A DNA stretch of 64,000 nt from Isoetes taiwanensis (lineage: Eukaryota > Streptophyta > Lycopodiopsida > Isoetales > Isoetaceae), in the NCBI GenBank assembly GCA_021234155.1, contig JAJEKV010000010.1, positions 22,592,833 through 22,656,832 on the forward strand, given 5' to 3'. Positions 32,950-43,750 of this stretch are shown piece after piece. The position numbers and the translations under genes were made by a program. Under the pieces are notes generated by a model. The model did no database searches. It was not told where the DNA came from and saw only the letters and a program-made list of their open reading frames with translations. The stretch's first letter is position 1; each line of letters begins with the position of its first letter.

Positions 32950-34100
32950 ATGTAGCTCTCATAATTTTGCATCTCCTAGATTGGTCTGCTCTAATGAAGA
33001 ACAAGGTATTGAAGTCTAAGCCAAGGCCAAGAGCTATGGCAAAACCATACCATTCGCACACTAAGGGGAGGAGGATCACCTTTGACATAGACCTTAGTGG
33101 GGCTAAGTGGCCGATGGGAGCAGAAGTCATGGATATCGGGAAGATATGATCCGATAGTGGGGATGGAATTTTTGAAGCCCGCCAAAGCCATGATTGATTG
33201 CGACCGAATGAAGTCACCATGGCGGCACCGGGCGACAAGTTGATAGTGAAAGGTAAGAAGCTAGATTCTCCTATGCGGTGTATTTCTTTGAAGCAACTAA
33301 GGAGGAGTATAGAAAGGAATAAGGTGGATTACATCTTGAGGATGGAATCGCTTGAGCGAAAAAGCGGGATGGAAGTGAACCAAAAGGAAATCGATTGCCC
33401 AGCAGATAGCAAGGCTTATTTCAGAGTTCAAGGATATATTTCGGATGAAATCCGGCGATTTGCCACCTTATAGGGGTGTGGAATGTGAGATCACATTGGC
33501 TCGGGATCACGAAGCCTACGAAGAAGGCCATATAGAATGAGCACCCGAGAATTGATTGAGCTCAAGAAACGACTTGAAATTGCTCGAGCTTGGATTTATA
33601 AGAGCAAGTGTGTCTCCTTTCGGAGCACCTATACTCTTTGTGAAGAAGAAGGATGGGAGCTTAAGAATGTGCATAGACTATCGCCAGCTTAATAAGCAGA
33701 CGATAAAGAACAAGTATGCATTGCCAAGGGCGATGATCTAATGGACCCGGTTACAAGGAGCAAAGGTATTCTCTAAAATTGATTTGAGGTCGATACCATC
33801 GATAAGAATAAAAGAAGAGGATATCCATAAGACCGCCGAGAACGCCGGTATGGTCACTTTGAATTTACGATAATGCCCTTTGGACTATCGAATGCTCCAA
33901 AGAACGCGTTTATGCGCCTCATGAACGACATCTTCAGAGACTTCTTGGATGAGTTTGTTATTGTCTTCTTCGACGACATCCTAATCTACAGCAAGTCCCT
34001 TGAGGAGCATTGTCAGCATCTCAGGAAAGTGTTGGAGAAGTTGAGACGTCATCGGTTGTATGGGAAGCTCTCTAAGTGCCACTTTGCAACAGTAGAGTAG
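32950..34100 (+). pseudogene. Gypsy protease C-terminus and reverse transcriptase, frameshifted
   Basis: 32967-33250 resembles the protease end (GRRITFDIDLSGAKWPMG, then NEVTMAAPGDKLIVKG). RT motifs follow: [57 protein letters not shown] and the catalytic box [11 protein letters not shown] (the usual FIDD is FFDD). At least four frame changes are needed. Confidence 0.9.
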
Positions 34101-34109
34101 AGTACTTGG

Positions 34110-34930
34110 GGCATGTAGTAACATCCGAGGGAATCTCCACAGATCCATCTAAGATTGAGGCAATAGTTGATTGGCCAGCTCAAGGAATGTGGCGTAAGTA
34201 AGAAGCTTTCTCGGGTTGGCGGGATATTACAGAAAGTTCGTCAAGGACTTTGCGAAGTGGGCGTCCCCCTTGTCGGACCTCACTAAGGCCAAGAAGATTA
34301 AGGATTGGACTAGCCATTGGTTAGAGAAAGTCCAAGCTTCTTTTGAGAAGCTTAAAGAGGCCCTAACGACAAACCGGTGCTTGTCCTCCCGACCAGTAAA
34401 GATAAGTTGGTAGCAACAGATGCAAGCAAGATAGCAACAGGGGCGCCTCTTGATGCAAGAAGGAAGGGTAGTCGCCTCGACTCGAAGAAGATGAACGACG
34501 CCGAAAGCAACGCTACCCAAGCCATGATCGAGGGCTGCTAGCCATTGTCGGGGCATTGAGGATATGGAGGCATTATCTGGCTGGGAAGGAAGTTTCACCG
34601 GATAATCGATCACCGAGCCTTCAAGATCTTTTCACCCACCCACTCCTCAACTTAAGGCAAAGGAGGTGGATGGAATTCCTGAGGAGTATGATTTTGATAT
34701 TATATATAAGCCCGGTAAGCTTAATGTTGTAGCGATGCCCTCTCGTGAGACCATTTCGACAAGGACGCATTGTAATGCGATTTCCACTCTTTTGAGTGAG
34801 TTTGGCAAGAAGATTGAGGAGTCCTTGCCAACGATGTGGACTTCAAGGAGGTATGGGAAAGCCTTTCCAAGGAAGCCGTAATGCATAAGGAGCCGGAAGT
34901 CTTCAAGCATTATAAGAAGGAAGGCAACCC
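34110..34930 (+). pseudogene. Gypsy RNase H and connection region, frameshifted
   Basis: GYYRKFVKDFAKWASPLSDL is the RT-RNase H connection. VATDASKIATGAPL, then SKKMNDAESNATQ and YDFDIIYKPGKLNVVA, mark RNase H. Several indels and stops are present. Confidence 0.85.
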
Positions 34931-35800
34931 GTTGTACCACAAGCATAAGTTGTGTGTGCCCGAATCATCGGGGTAAGGAAGCTAATTCTTCATGACACAC
35001 ATAACAGCCCAATAGCGGGCATCTTTGGCTTCATGAAGACCTATTTCAAGATTCAAGTAGCTACTTCGGCCAGAATGAAGAGGCGGATAGCTGCATATAT
35101 TCGGATTGCCGCTTATGTCAGACTAAAAGCGAGCAACCCCGATTCCGTGTGCTCTTGAGCCATTGGGGGTGCCAAATGCAAAGTGGGAGGTCATAAGCAT
35201 GGATTTCATCACGGGTCTCCCTAGAACTCTTCGAGGCAAGGATGCATTGATGGTTGTCATAGATAAGTTATCTAAGATGGCACATTTTGTGCCTTGCAAG
35301 ACTACCGACACCGCATTAGATAATCGCCAAGTTATTTGTAAGGGAGATTTTCAGACTCCATGGCATGCCTCGGAGATAATATCCGATAGGGATTCCAAGT
35401 TTATGAGTGCCTTCCGGCAGGACCTCTTCAGCACCATTCGCATCGAAGCTCTCCATGAGCACGGCATATCATCCCCAAACAGATGGCCAGACGGAGAGGA
35501 CGAATCGGATCATTGAAGACATGCTTCGAAGCTATGTGTGGAACAAGCAGTCCAAGTGGGATGAGTACATCCACTTGGTGGAATTCGCCTACAACAATTA
35601 TAGCGAGGAGTCATCTCGATGTCTCCTTTCATGGTAAATTACGGTACCGTGCTTAACCCCTGATACCTGGCACAATCCTGTGTCCAAGGTAGAAGTATCC
35701 CAGCAGATGTTAGGGGATATGCAGCAGCTAGTGGAAGAAGTAAGGGGTTATTTATTGGCAGCAAGAAGTCGGGCGTAAGTGTGTAGCCGACAAGCACGGG
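34931..35800 (+). pseudogene. Gypsy integrase, frameshifted
   Basis: HDTHNSPIAGIFGFMKTYF belongs to the HHCC finger. The catalytic core shows WEVISMDFITGLP (first Asp), ISDRDSKFMSAF (second Asp) and HPQTDGQTERTNRIIEDMLR (Glu), then FAYNNY. The core crosses a frame change near 35440-35470. Confidence 0.9.
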
Positions 35801-36240
35801 ACCGTAAGAGAATTCAAGGCAGCGAGATAGCGCCCGGTTGAAGATAAAGGTGAAGCAAGCCAAGCTGCGGATTGGGAGCTGCAAGAAGCTTGCCCCTAGG
35901 TGGGCTGGTCCGTTCAAGATTTTGGAGAGTGGGCTCTCAAGCCTACAAGTTGGATCTTCCAACCCATCTCAAGGTGCACAAGGTCTTCCACGTAAGTTTA
36001 TTAAAAGGCACAATCCTAACCCCGAGGAGGTTTTGGATACTCCAACCTTGTTGGAAATGACGGAGGAGCAAGTAGAAATAGTGCCTGAATTGCTTCTTGA
36101 TAAGTCATTCAAGAAGACTAGGAGGTCTCGGTTCCTCTCCAAGATTTGGTTAAGTGGAAGCACTTACCCGTGGAAGATGGCGACATGGGTATTGAAGCAA
36201 GACTTGGAGAAGCAATACCCGTGAGTTTATGAAGGAGTTT
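35801..36240 (+). pseudogene. Integrase C-terminus with chromodomain-like tail
   Basis: KLRIGSCKKLAPRWAGPFKIL is the GPY/F-type module and KVHKVFHVSLLK follows in another frame. The final part has PELLLDKSFKKTRRSRF, then, one frame over, LVKWKHLPVEDGDM, which is the (Y)LVKWKG-P-E-ATW core of chromoviral chromodomains. Chromodomains of this kind bind methylated H3 or heterochromatin partners and direct integration. Confidence 0.65.
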
Positions 36241-37144
36241 GATGGGCGAGTCGCCTCCCACTTGGTCGACCCCGACTTGCCGTGGGTTAGCTAGTATGTT
36301 GTTAGTTAGCCTTAAGCCCCGGCGCATGCATTCTAGTTACTAGGGTGCATGTGCCGTAACCTTGGATCGTGTGGGCGATGATGGGATACACCTTTAGGGC
36401 ATTCTCTAGGCCACACACGCACCAAGAGGTGCGCATGACCATTAGGGTCATGTGAGTGAGGAATGAGGCATAGTGGGCTTATGATGGGACATCGACGGAT
36501 GATCTCTATGCCACGATCGCGGGGTACGCATTACACCGGGCGTAGGAGGGTCATGGTGAAGGTTAAAGTGATCATCTTGATGATGGGATCGTGAGACGTT
36601 CCCTAGCTTCAAACCCGTGGGGCATGATGCACTAGGGGTACTCGGCACCGGGTAACCGAGTACAAGGTAGCACTCGATCATGGGCGATGATGGGAGCATC
36701 TTAAATGATCCTTAAGCTCAAATCCGAAAGGGCCATGATCTTGGGCAAGGTAGTAGGACAACCTTGAGTCAGTAGTTCGACTCAAGGAGGTAAGGGGGGT
36801 GGTCCCCTAAAACCACAAATTATTAACTAAACTAACGTAATGTGCTCCTTTTGCAGGCAAGTAGAAGGTGGACCTCAACGAGGAGCGCATTACGAGAAGA
36901 TAGGGAGAGCCATAATTTAGATTATGAACCCTAATAACTCTTACCATAATGTTTTGAATTATCGTAAGAAATAACCGTGTTAAGGCTATATAATTTTGTA
37001 TAAGTACAAATATAGCCTAAATTTTTGACTTGAACTAATAAAACTTGATTGCTAAACTAAACTAAAGGTTATGACATGTTGTTGCTTGTGCAGGCATAAG
37101 GTAGGTTCGTCACCTTAGCGCAATGCTGAGGACAGCATTGTCCT
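36241..37144 (+). other. 3' untranslated part of the gypsy element
   Basis: Long GC-moderate sequence with no frame, ending in the PPT. Confidence 0.6.
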
Positions 37145-37157
37145 AAGGGGGGGAGAA
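37145..37157 (+). promoter_or_regulatory. Polypurine tract of the gypsy element
   Basis: AAGGGGGGGAGAA lies directly before the 3' LTR start at 37158. Confidence 0.95.
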
Positions 37158-38805
37158 TGTGACGGTCCAGGGGAACATACGCCATAAATACGTATATTCC
37201 TGGATCCGTCACCATACAAGTCTATCTTCATAGCCTTGTATACCATAGATTGTGGCACTAGGGGCATGGCTAAGTTATTCTCATAACTTAGCCAACCATA
37301 GGTTAAGCCATTATCCACGTGGCCTTAACCTATTGGGGCACCGCCACACAGACTCACCGATTGGTGCCACGTGGCATCCTAGGTGGACCTAACTCATATA
37401 GGCATAAACCCTAACCCTAGACCTCTTTCCAGCCCTAGCACCCAGAGACTCACCTACTCGTTCGAAACCCCGTTTCGAACATCGTTTGCTGTGGCATAGA
37501 CTGGTGCAGCAGCCCCAGCAGGGTAGACTCGTTCTTGGAGTAGGAGCGGCATCTCGTGAGTCGGAGACCATGGAGGCACACGGATCTGGAGGGAGAGCAT
37601 CAGGAGCAGGTATGTAGGATAGTGGTTGTGATAGCTCATCACGGAAATTAGCATTCCGATATGCTAGTATTTTGTATCTAGAGTAGAGCCATCCTAGAAC
37701 CCATATTCAACATCTTGAACCCTAATCAAGGAACCCTAACTATTAGTTAGATTTGTATGATTAGGTTAAGATGTTATTCTTATGATTATTCTCATGATGT
37801 GATGATTATGTGATGATGGTTGATCATGTTTGCTCCTCTTGTATTGGGAAGGGGGGTAGAGACCTAGAGCCATATGTAGTATGCTCCTAGAGTAGACCCC
37901 TTAGTTCCTATTAGTTGCGGCCTGTGCATAGGAGCCCACCAGGGCTATTGAGGCTATGATATGACTCAAAGCACCATATAACAGGGGCTAGAGGGAAAGT
38001 GGAGGGAGGATCCCCCACGAGTGGGGGCTTCTGGGATCCCATAGTGGGCTAGGCTTATGGTCTGGTCACTTCGTGGGGCCGAGCATGGGTCCGACACCTC
38101 CCGGGCAAATGGTGTTGCCACCACGCCCTCGAGAGCTGCAAGTGTTGGCTTGGCTCTCGTTTTGGGGGGTTCAGTCGGGTACGAATCGTGTGTCGCCACG
38201 ATTCTCTAGCCGCCCACGGCACCTCTAGATCCTGGGAAGGGGAGATGCAACCCTTCCTGCCTCATCGGACCAGGGGAGATGCAACCCGGAGTAGTCCCGG
38301 ATGGGTGATGCCATGGGGTTGTGATCCGGAAGGCTAGAGTCCCGCGAGCCTGATCTAGCCCATCTGCAAAGTATGCACAGGAGGGGCGGATGGAGTGGTC
38401 AACCCTAGCCATTGTTCTATGCCAGCCCTCGCCATTGCCATGACTCGGTCTGCTCTATCTTGAGGCCTAGCGGGGTCACCATCCTCCTTCACGAAGTCCG
38501 AGCCGGGTAGGAGCTCTCATGTTTTATGGTTCGTGATTATCATCTTTGTCTTGGATTATGAGTGATGCACTACCCTTCGAGGTAGTATTTGTATATGTTG
38601 ATGCTAGTTCTGACGTGTTATCGCTTCCGCTGTTATAGGAGCCCATAGGGGAAGGGCGCGCAAGACACCTTCGTGTTCCCTTCCCGCACTAGGAGTCACC
38701 TCAGAGTGCGGGGTAGACGAAGGGCCCATGCGGTTGTTGAGCCGGATGGGGGATTTCCTGCCGAGTGTACGGCCGGGCGCCGTACGTTTAGCAGGGAGCG
38801 TCACA
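37158..38805 (+). repeat. 3' LTR of the gypsy element
   Basis: 1,648 bp, TGTGACGG...GCGTCACA, followed by the target copy CCTTT at 38806-38810. Confidence 0.97.
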
Positions 38806-38810
38806 CCTTT

Positions 38811-39666
38811 TACTTCTACCTGTTTCAGTTCTACCATGCAATTCCAATTTGAGTTTGCTCTCATCAGCTAAGATTTGAGCTTCAGTTCTTCTGATTTTTC
38901 TCTTTGGCTTGTCTACATACACAGGTGGTTCAGATTTTGCCATCTCAGGCTCAGCTACTGGTACATCCTCTGCATGTTCAGATTCTGAGAGATTTCCCTC
39001 GTCTGGTATTTTAGTTTTGTCCGCATCTTCGTGTTCACTATCACTGTCAAAAGCATCTTTTGTATCCTGCATTTCAAATTCATTTTGAGCAGTATGCTCA
39101 GTTTTTTCTTTTAGATCAATGTCGCCTTGATCACCATTCAAAATATCATTATTAACATTTGGAATTGCTCGATAGAACTTATTTTCATTGAATACTACAT
39201 CTCTACTGATCAGAATTTTTCTATGAGCAGGATCATACAACATGTATGCCGTTGAATGCAGATCATAGCCTACTAAGTATGTAATACATGCCCTGTCATC
39301 AAGTTTTTTTCTAAGTTCCTCAGGAATGTGAGCAAAAGCCAAACAACCAAATGATCTTAAATTTTCATAACTAGGAATCTTTCCTGACCACAGCATGTTA
39401 GGTACTGTACCTTTTGTACTTACAGAAGGTAATATGTTTTGAATGTCAACTGCTGTTTTGAGAGCTTCACTCCAAAGAAAATTTGACAAACCTGAGTATT
39501 TGAGCATGGAACGAACATCATTTGGCAAAGTCCTATTTTTTCTTTCAGCCACACCATTTTGTTGTGGAGAGAATCTGCATGTCAACTGTCTTTTAATACC
39601 ACGGTTAGCACAATACCATTTGAATTCTTTTGACAAGTACTCTCCTCCTCTTCTGATCTTATGCAC
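38811..39666 (-). CDS. Copia integrase C-terminal part
   Basis: The frame starts within the integrase core: GGEYLSKEFKWYCANRGI, the catalytic Glu region SPQQNGVAERKNRT, then LWSEALKTAVDIQN and FGCLAFAHIPEELRKKLDDR, and an acidic linker. It is one frame off from the upstream gag-protease-integrase frame; the two overlap at about 39582-39666, so one indel breaks gag-pol here. The 3' side runs into the gypsy LTR at 38805. Confidence 0.92.
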
Positions 39667-41459
39667 TTAACTTTTCTTTCTGTCTCCAGTTCTACCTCAG
39701 CTATAAATAATTTCAAAGCTTCAAAAGCTTGATCTTTTGTCTTCAATAAATAACATTTTGTTCTCCTGCTAAAGTCATCTATGAAGGTCATAAAATATCT
39801 ATGTCCTTCAATGCCTGTGACATTAATAGGCCCACACAGATATGTATGAACTAAATCCAATATTCCTTTAGCTCTTTTTGCATTTCTTTTAAATGCAAGC
39901 CTAGATTGCTTGCCAAGTTGACAACCTGCACATGGTCCTTTTTCTTCATCTATTTTTGCAGTTATGAACTTGTTTTTAATGAGCAGATCAATATTGGATA
40001 GATTAGTGTGACATAATCTATGGTGCCAAGTTGTCTCTGAAGGATGTTGAACCAGATTTATAGACAACATATGATCTTTGTCAAATCCAAATAAGTTGCC
40101 TACTCTTCTTCCAATGAACTTCAAAGTATTATTCATAAATATTTTGCATTCAAGTTTTTCAAAGACAACCTTGTAACCAAGATCTACAAGCTGACAAACT
40201 GAAATTAAATTTCTCACAAGCTTAGGCACACATAAAACTTCTTTAAGCATCACACTCTTTCCATTCAAATCAAACAATTCTAATATTCCAGAATCTCTAA
40301 TTTTTTGTACTCCACCATCTCCAAGCTGAACATGACCATGCTCTTGTTTACATTCTTTTAAAATCTTCAAATCATGCACTACTGATTTCTCTGCTCCTGA
40401 ATCTATAACGAGAAATTTGTTATCATACTTGTTAAAATCCTGAGAAACATTAATCACATGTTTTACCTCAATGTCATCAGCTTCTTCATTTGATTCTTCC
40501 ACTATATTCACACTAGCACTTCCTTTGAACCGTCCTCTTCCTCTTTTAGAGTCCACTTGTGTTCTCCCTCGATCTCTTCCTCTTCCTCCAATACCCTTTG
40601 GACTCGGACAATTTGCTGAAATATGGCCTTTACCATCACAATTAAAACATTTGAATTGCTTACCTTCACTTGCACTTGGACATTCATTTTTCAGATGCCC
40701 ATATTGATTACAAGAATAGCAGGGTCCAATTCTGCTGGTTCCTCCTCCCCTTTTCTGCTTTCTTGCAAATAATACCTCTGGAGCTTGATCATCATCTTGC
40801 ATGCCCTTTGACTGCTCAAATTCTGTTCTAATCATCCTCAAGGCATGCTCTTTTGATGTGGCAATATTCCTCACTAGTGTTGCAAGCTGAGGATTGTGAG
40901 AAACAGCCCTAGATAATGCCAATATTTGATATTGCTCACTCAGAACATTCCCAGCTCCTTCAAGATCTGCCACAATTGAATCAAACTTCTCCAAAAAATC
41001 TGTTAGCTCATCTTTTTCAAACAATTTAAGCTTTCTTAGTTGTTTTTCTAACAGATCTATTTGAGATGAACTTTTTACCTCATACTGACTTACAAGATAC
41101 TGCCACATTTCATGTGGCTTCATTCCCCTTAACCTCAGCTTCAAAGCAGTTCCTACCTTGCTTAGAATTATCTGCTGAGCTTCCATAACTTTATTGTCAT
41201 CTGTTATAGGAACCTTAGGAGCTGAAGCTGCTCCTGAACTTTGTGGGGCTCCAGTCCCTCCTCCTGGATTGCTAGAGCTGGCTCCTGGACTTGTACTTCC
41301 AGAACTGGCTGAAACAGTAGCCTGACCATCACCTACAAGATGCCACAAGTGTTCAAACTCTAGAACAGACTTAATAGACTCCTTCCAAACTTGGAATTCA
41401 GTGTCCCCCTTAAACACTTCAATTTGATTCAACAAATTTGCTGCAAATCTAGTTGACAT
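39582..41459 (-). CDS. Copia gag, protease and integrase N-terminal part
   Basis: The start ATG is at 41459 (MSTRFAANLLNQIEVFKG), 11 bp past the PBS. The gag region spans about residues 1-230. Two CCHC knuckles follow (CYSCNQYGHLKNEC and CFNCDGKGHISANC). Protease has FLVIDSGAEKSVVH. Integrase starts with the zinc motif WHHRLCHTN...CAGCQLGK. The first catalytic Asp position reads HTYLCGP, Tyr in place of Asp (codon at 39842-39840); the second, FIDDFSR, is intact. The frame ends in a stop after a frameshift at about 39650. Confidence 0.93.
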   Translation of the reverse strand: MSTRFAANLLNQIEVFKGDTEFQVWKESIKSVLEFEHLWHLVGDGQATVSASSGSTSPGASSSNPGGGTGAPQSSGAASAPKVPITDDNKVMEAQQIILSKVGTALKLRLRGMKPHEMWQYLVSQYEVKSSSQIDLLEKQLRKLKLFEKDELTDFLEKFDSIVADLEGAGNVLSEQYQILALSRAVSHNPQLATLVRNIATSKEHALRMIRTEFEQSKGMQDDDQAPEVLFARKQKRGGGTSRIGPCYSCNQYGHLKNECPSASEGKQFKCFNCDGKGHISANCPSPKGIGGRGRDRGRTQVDSKRGRGRFKGSASVNIVEESNEEADDIEVKHVINVSQDFNKYDNKFLVIDSGAEKSVVHDLKILKECKQEHGHVQLGDGGVQKIRDSGILELFDLNGKSVMLKEVLCVPKLVRNLISVCQLVDLGYKVVFEKLECKIFMNNTLKFIGRRVGNLFGFDKDHMLSINLVQHPSETTWHHRLCHTNLSNIDLLIKNKFITAKIDEEKGPCAGCQLGKQSRLAFKRNAKRAKGILDLVHTYLCGPINVTGIEGHRYFMTFIDDFSRRTKCYLLKTKDQAFEALKLFIAEVELETERKVKCIRSEEEESTCQKNSNGIVLTVVLKDS

Positions 41460-41469
41460 TATGAACCTG

Positions 41470-41481
41470 GCTCTGATACCA
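41470..41481 (-). promoter_or_regulatory. Primer binding site of the copia element
   Basis: The minus strand reads TGGTATCAGAGC one base after the LTR end, complementary to initiator Met-tRNA. Confidence 0.95.
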
Positions 41482-41482
41482 A

Positions 41483-42221
41483 TGTTAAAATTATTAGTCA
41501 ACTAGATGTTTCAACTTGAAACAAGCTTCAACCAACTTTGCAAATCAAGTCAAATAATATCTTAGATCAATTTATGATCTATACAACAAGCACTTAGTTG
41601 AAATTAAGCATGAATTTCCTATAGAAATTCATGGATGCAAAGGAGCCACAATATGGTCCCTAATCCTTTGCAATAAAAGGAATTTCAACCTTTAGCTTAA
41701 AATCATAGTCATTAATGCTTCAATCTACTGTAGCTACGGGATTGCCTTAATCATTGTAGCTATAACCAAACACGAACGTTAATGACTTAAAACCTCTTCA
41801 GTTCATTCGATCTGCAGTCTGGGTACGTCTTCAGCATCAATGCATCCATATTTTATGCTGTACTCCGTCGGTTTAGCTCGGATAGAAGTTCTATCTTTAG
41901 ATTTCGGTGGCCTCGAGATATCCCACAGACGTTATGCATTAAATCCAGCACTTTCGAATTATCCCACAGACGTTATACGTAAAGTTGGCTTGAACCATTG
42001 AACCATTAGATCAATGTTAAAATATCAAACTCCCTTTCAATATTTCGTGCACCTAGTTTCCATTGTATCACCATAACATTCAAATTTGTATTCTTCAAAC
42101 CATCTTACCAAGTTAACCTAATATGTTCTTACCCTGACTTTAGCTTAACCCTTTCCTTCAGTCTGCAATCTCTGAGTTTAACTGCAAGAAGAAAGATTCA
42201 CATGACCATTGATTTCTATCA
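41483..42221 (-). repeat. 5' LTR of the copia element
   Basis: 739 bp, paired with 23285-24023, followed by the target copy TATCT at 42222-42226. Confidence 0.97.
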
Positions 42222-42530
42222 TATCTTTCTCTTGTAAAGCTCACACGCTCTTCAGACTGAACCGCAATCACATCATGCAAATGGCAGTTTGTCTCAATGT
42301 GATAAAGTTGGATATGAACTAGGTCTGTTGCACAGCCCTGATACATTATTTATCTATTTTAGTTTCACTATTGTTTCTTACATTCCTTCAGAAACCAAAA
42401 ACCAAGATTTAAAGACTACTAAACCACAAATCTGAACACTTATGCTGGTTTTTATGTAGCTGCATGCCCTTTTTTGCTGCATGCATGTTATTTTTGCATA
42501 TTCTACTAATGCAATAGCATCTTTTATAGG

Positions 42531-42857
42531 ATGCCACGAAAGGGATCAGATCTTTGGGATAAGTTTTGCGTGAATGTGGTTAAGGTTAACAATGATAATA
42601 GGGAATGGGATTGTGCATTTTGTGGTCAACATGGCAAGGGTACGAAGACAAGGATGATAGCACACGTGGGCCATATTGGTGGGAAGGGGACAAGAAGATG
42701 CCCTCAAGTGACAGATGAGGCACGATCAGAAGCAAGGAAGGAGGCTAAGGTATTTGAGGCAGGTTCAAGTATGGAAGACCCGTCTTTAGACAGCATCATC
42801 CCTTTGGCCACCCCATCAAATTTGCCAACCCCATTAGATATAGATTCAGAATTATAA
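42531..42857 (+). CDS. BED-type zinc-finger exon of a hAT transposase, fragment
   Basis: The 108-codon frame follows an acceptor-like TTTTATAG. It reads MPRKGSDLWDKFCVNV, then WDCAFCGQHGKGTKTRM, IAHVGHIGGKGTRRCPQV. C-X2-C with a later His and Cys matches the BED finger at the N-terminus of plant hAT transposases. The frame stops after SLDSIIPLATPSNLPTPLD; no RNase H-like catalytic or C-terminal dimerisation part follows before the element end at 43539. Confidence 0.75.
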   Translation: MPRKGSDLWDKFCVNVVKVNNDNREWDCAFCGQHGKGTKTRMIAHVGHIGGKGTRRCPQVTDEARSEARKEAKVFEAGSSMEDPSLDSIIPLATPSNLPTPLDIDSEL

Positions 42858-43539
42858 AGACAATAAAGCTCCGAATATGCATGTTTTTGGGTACGTGCAT
42901 TTCTGAAATTTCCAGTTTTTTTGTTGATTCTAAATAGTTGATATTAACAAATACAAGTTTAACAAATACAGGTTTGAGTTGATGCTAACAAATACAGGTT
43001 CGGAACACTTGTGATGTTGTGAAAAAAAAAACAGCTCAATGTTTTAAATCTGCTAGTGAATTGCTGAGTTTAATATTTGTTTTAAAAGTAGTATTCACAA
43101 ACATTAGAATTCTGAAAATTGACAAGTACTTTGGTTTCATGCTGCTGTAAAACAACAACAGGGTTGAATATTATATTATGCAATATGATAAGATAGTAGA
43201 AACACATATGGAACTCTGAATTGTATTTCAGACTTATAAATCCATACATAGTTTTGAATTATAAGTATCGATGACTAAAAAATAGCGCATTAGTTAAACT
43301 GTAAAACAACATACATAAAATATTAAATAATGTCAATTAAATGACCCTTACAACTTCAAGGTACTTTATGTTAAATACATATTGTACGTATTTTAAGTAC
43401 GTTACAGGTACTGTACCTTCAACATTTTCACAAAAAAATAAAAATTCGGTACGTTACCTTTAGCTCCAGAACGTTACACGGTATAGTATGTAAAATACGT
43501 ACCGTACAAGTACGGTACGTCCAGTAGGTGACAACACTG

Positions 43540-43750
43540 ATCACAACACGATGAAGCCCGAGGCAATCATATTCGTGACCATTAGCTTTGGATTGTAGGT
43601 AAGGATTGAGGAGAATACCTCTTAGTACGCATCCAACAAGATCATTGTAGCTCATGGAGCAAGTAATGGTCTCGATGTGATCTGGACGAGTAGGCAAATA
43701 ATCCATGGGATATGAATGACTTCTACCACCGAATGGACTGCTTTTATTGT
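43540..43750 (-). pseudogene. 5' half of a minus-strand ORF split by the hAT insertion
   Basis: The minus strand reads SSPFGGRSHSYPMDYLPTRP, then CSMSYNDLVGCVLRGILLNP and HEYDCLGLHRVV up to the hAT end. The continuation is at 21490-21416. Unrecognised; it may be part of the same transposon-like unit as the flanking plus-strand ORFs. Confidence 0.4.

Larger units (their letters stand above)
25664..38805 (+). mobile_element. Ty3/gypsy LTR retrotransposon with extra 5' genes, including histone H3-like
   Basis: The LTRs are 25664-27295 and 37158-38805, both starting TGTGACGG and ending GCGTCACA. The target duplication is CCTTT at 25659-25663 and 38806-38810. The PBS matches initiator Met-tRNA; the PPT precedes the 3' LTR. 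Internal order: histone H3-like ORF, second unknown ORF, gag, protease, RT, RNase H, integrase, chromodomain-like tail. RT before integrase is the gypsy order, and an iMet PBS with a chromodomain-like tail fits the chromovirus branch. The internal region (about 9.86 kb) is some 4 kb longer than usual because of the extra 5' ORFs. Most frames contain indels. Confidence 0.95.
23285..42221 (-). mobile_element. Ty1/copia LTR retrotransposon, interrupted by a gypsy element
   Basis: The LTRs are 23285-24023 and 41483-42221, both 739 bp, TGTTAAAA...TTCTATCA, with about three differences. The target duplication TATCT is at 23280-23284 and 42222-42226. PBS and PPT are present on the minus strand. Gene order gag, protease, integrase, RT, RNase H is the copia order. 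Without the 13.1-kb gypsy insertion it is about 5.8 kb. Near-identical LTRs point to a young insertion. Confidence 0.97.
21495..43539 (+). mobile_element. hAT-superfamily element, interrupted by nested LTR elements
   Basis: The left end begins CAGTGTAGG at 21495. The right end read in reverse begins CAGTGTTGTC at 43539. Flanks are GATCACAC (21487-21494) and GATCACAA/ATCACAAC (43539-43547), an imperfect 8-bp duplication. Subterminal regions (21505-21680 and 43370-43525) are packed with GTACGGTAC and TACGTAC motifs, typical of hAT transposase sites. The only recognisable coding part is the BED finger at 42531-42857. Without the LTR insertions the element is about 3.1 kb and lacks the catalytic and dimerisation domains, so it is non-autonomous. 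Confidence 0.7.
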
